A stretch of DNA of 64,000 bases. Origin: Neoluteolibacter marinus (lineage in GTDB: Bacteria > Verrucomicrobiota > Verrucomicrobiia > Verrucomicrobiales > Akkermansiaceae). Positions 62,686-64,000 of the stretch are shown one piece after another. The DNA lies in contig NZ_JACZFQ010000020.1 in assembly GCF_014904755.1 (NCBI RefSeq), positions 1 to 64,000 on the forward strand. Direction: 5' to 3'. The notes under the pieces were generated by a model. That model did not search any database, was not told the origin of the DNA, and worked only from the letters and a program-made list of their open reading frames with translations. A program made the position numbers and the translations under genes. Position 1 is the first letter of the stretch. Every line of letters begins with the position of its first letter.

Positions 62686-64000
62686 AACTGTCGGCCGGAT
62701 GTTGTCGTTGAATCGGTGAACGTCGTCTCGCTTTCGTTTCCCTGGACTTCACCGATCTGCCCCCATTCTTCGAGATCCTCCGAACGGTCGACGTGGTAGA
62801 TCTGCCCGGCGAGTGAACTCCAGGTTAGTGTCGTGGTGCTCGTCAAGGTGTCGCGATTGATGAATCGAATCACCGGAGCCGGAAATTCCACGGAGATGCC
62901 GAGCGGGGCGTGATTCTCCAGTTCGTAGGTGACGCCCCCCACGGGATAAAGGTGAATGCCATTGGTGGTGGAGTCTTCGAGCGTGCCATCGAAGTTCCAG
63001 CAGGCAATCAAACCGGGCTCGGTTCCTTGGAGGCCGCTGCCAAGGTTCGCGCGGATCTCGGCCAAGCTGCGCGCGGTGTTCCAGATCCTGATCTCATCCA
63101 GATATCCGTGATAGAAGCCCGCGCCGAAGGTGTCGCTGAGCTTCCTTCCGATCATATGATTCGCGTCCGTCACGCTGACGGGAGTGGCCGGCAGGGAAGT
63201 GTCAACGACGAGACCATTGAGTATGATCACGACCTTTGACCCATCGTAGCTCACGGCGAAGTGGTGCCACCCGTCGGAATTCGGGCCTCCATTGTCGTTG
63301 GCGAAGGGAGAGCCGGTCTCGACAACGCTGTCGTCTCCCCAGAAGTAATGCCGCAGGACCGATGAGCCGGAGAGCCGGAAGCCGTTGGCTTGGCGCGTGG
63401 CCTCTTCTCCCCAGAAGACGAACGTGCTTCCCCCAAGCTCCTCGGCATTCAAGGTTTCAGGATTCGCCCAGAGCTCAATCGTGAAGGGTTGGTTGCCGGA
63501 AGGGATCACTCCGGCCTCCGGCGAGAATGAGAGATGGCTGCGCCCATCGAGACGGATCGCGCCATTTCCGGTGAAAGCCGGAAATTTATCGAAATTCAAC
63601 GGGTCGGTGCCGGCCGCCACTTCGTCACCATCGGAATAGAGGTCCCAGTCCGTATCCACCTCAAGTGGATCGGTGTGGTAGTCGTTGACCTCCTCACCGT
63701 CCTCCAAGCCATCCCCATCGGTATCCCGATTCTGGCTATCGGTACCGAGCAAGATTTCATCCTCGTCAGAAAGTCCATCGCCGTCGAAATCCGCACCCGG
63801 CTGGAAGAAGGAGAGATCGTCGAAAGGTGCGAATTGTCCACTGCCTCCATTTCCCGCGAACCGAACCCAGATCTCCGTGCCATCGTCCAACCCGGTGAGG
63901 TCGATCGAGCCGGAACGGTAGCCGGTGCCGTCGGCAGCTGCGGGCGTGACCGAGAATGTGCTGCCGATCTGGGTCACACCGGCAGCGCCTAGGATGTCCG
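62667..64000 (-). CDS. LamG-domain surface protein with calcium repeats (C-terminal part)
   Basis: The frame is open to the right edge, so only the C-terminal 444 codons are seen; an apparent start at 63977 is an internal GTG. A thrombospondin type 3-like calcium stretch (DFDGDGLSDEDEILLGTD, DTDGDGLEDGEEVNDYHTDP) leads to a LamG/concanavalin-type lectin domain (FTIELWANPETLN ... GYLDEIRIWNTARSLAEIR), and a short fibronectin-like C-terminal segment (LTWSSLAGQIYHVDRSEDLEEW). Such proteins are secreted and bind carbohydrate or surfaces in Verrucomicrobia. Its 3' end overlaps the phage fragment. Confidence 0.85.
   Translation of the reverse strand, partial: DILGAAGVTQIGSTFSVTPAAADGTGYRSGSIDLTGLDDGTEIWVRFAGNGGSGQFAPFDDLSFFQPGADFDGDGLSDEDEILLGTDSQNRDTDGDGLEDGEEVNDYHTDPLEVDTDWDLYSDGDEVAAGTDPLNFDKFPAFTGNGAIRLDGRSHLSFSPEAGVIPSGNQPFTIELWANPETLNAEELGGSTFVFWGEEATRQANGFRLSGSSVLRHYFWGDDSVVETGSPFANDNGGPNSDGWHHFAVSYDGSKVVIILNGLVVDTSLPATPVSVTDANHMIGRKLSDTFGAGFYHGYLDEIRIWNTARSLAEIRANLGSGLQGTEPGLIACWNFDGTLEDSTTNGIHLYPVGGVTYELENHAPLGISVEFPAPVIRFINRDTLTSTTTLTWSSLAGQIYHVDRSEDLEEWGQIGEVQGNESETTFTDSTTTSGRQFYRVRE

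Noticed and set aside
55950-62700. Duplicated tRNA-Pro 3' end that would mark an attachment site
   Set aside because: I looked for the T-arm and acceptor sequence (TGGCCGCCCCGACCA) downstream and did not find a second copy in the window.

Overview
This is a high-GC bacterial chromosome window that looks like a member of the Verrucomicrobia, close to Luteolibacter or Haloferula in style. The markers are a Verru_Chthon cassette protein A, a PEP-CTERM beta-strand protein, a very large lamin-tail/CotH surface protein, several secreted glycoside hydrolases and a RAYT-type transposase. No rRNA or plasmid origin is present. The genus is an inference from gene content.

Layout. 1-10 kb: part of a secreted protein and a 57-aa membrane protein that share an 18-bp upstream element; a four-PAS histidine kinase with its LuxR-type response regulator; an archaemetzincin-like protease; a DUF937 protein; an AI-2E family permease; a two-HKD phospholipase D. 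10-14 kb: a SEC-C gene broken by two frameshifts, a one-HKD PLD protein, small membrane proteins, and a TraB/GumN protein. 14-19 kb: a redox block (luciferase-like oxidoreductase, Old Yellow Enzyme, aldo/keto reductase) divergent from an ArsR-type regulator, with two palindromes between them. 19-28 kb: zinc-ribbon membrane protein, phosphopantetheinyl transferase, PP2C phosphatase, type II glutamine synthetase with a clear terminator, cyclic-nucleotide-binding protein, a metallo-beta-lactamase exonuclease fused to a ligase domain that lacks the catalytic lysine, an SDR and a YugP-type metallopeptidase. 28-38 kb: GH16, UvrD-type helicase, SLC13 permease, GH43, GH20, then PPK1 and Ppx/GppA. 39-46 kb: the 1759-aa lamin-tail/CotH/beta-helix protein, PPK2 and a lipoprotein. 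46-56 kb: Verru_Chthon A and partner, PEP-CTERM protein, flavin-dependent halogenase, a split DR2241-type chelatase pair, lipoate ligase-like protein and tRNA-Pro(UGG).

The right end, from the tRNA to about 62.7 kb, is a patchwork of accessory DNA. It holds an unknown 234-aa protein, a type I-E-like CRISPR array (nine full repeats and one truncated repeat) whose leader side runs straight into a fragment of cas1, an RHS polymorphic-toxin gene that has lost its 5' part at the cas1 junction, a possible immunity gene, a SEC-C protein divergent from a RAYT transposase, and two small phage-like genes, the second cut off by the end of a LamG-domain surface protein. No other cas gene is visible, so the array looks like a decaying relic.

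Functional themes are polyphosphate turnover (ppk1, ppx, ppk2 within 10 kb), polysaccharide breakdown at the cell surface (GH16, GH43, GH20), electrophile/redox detoxification, and decayed mobile or defence DNA.
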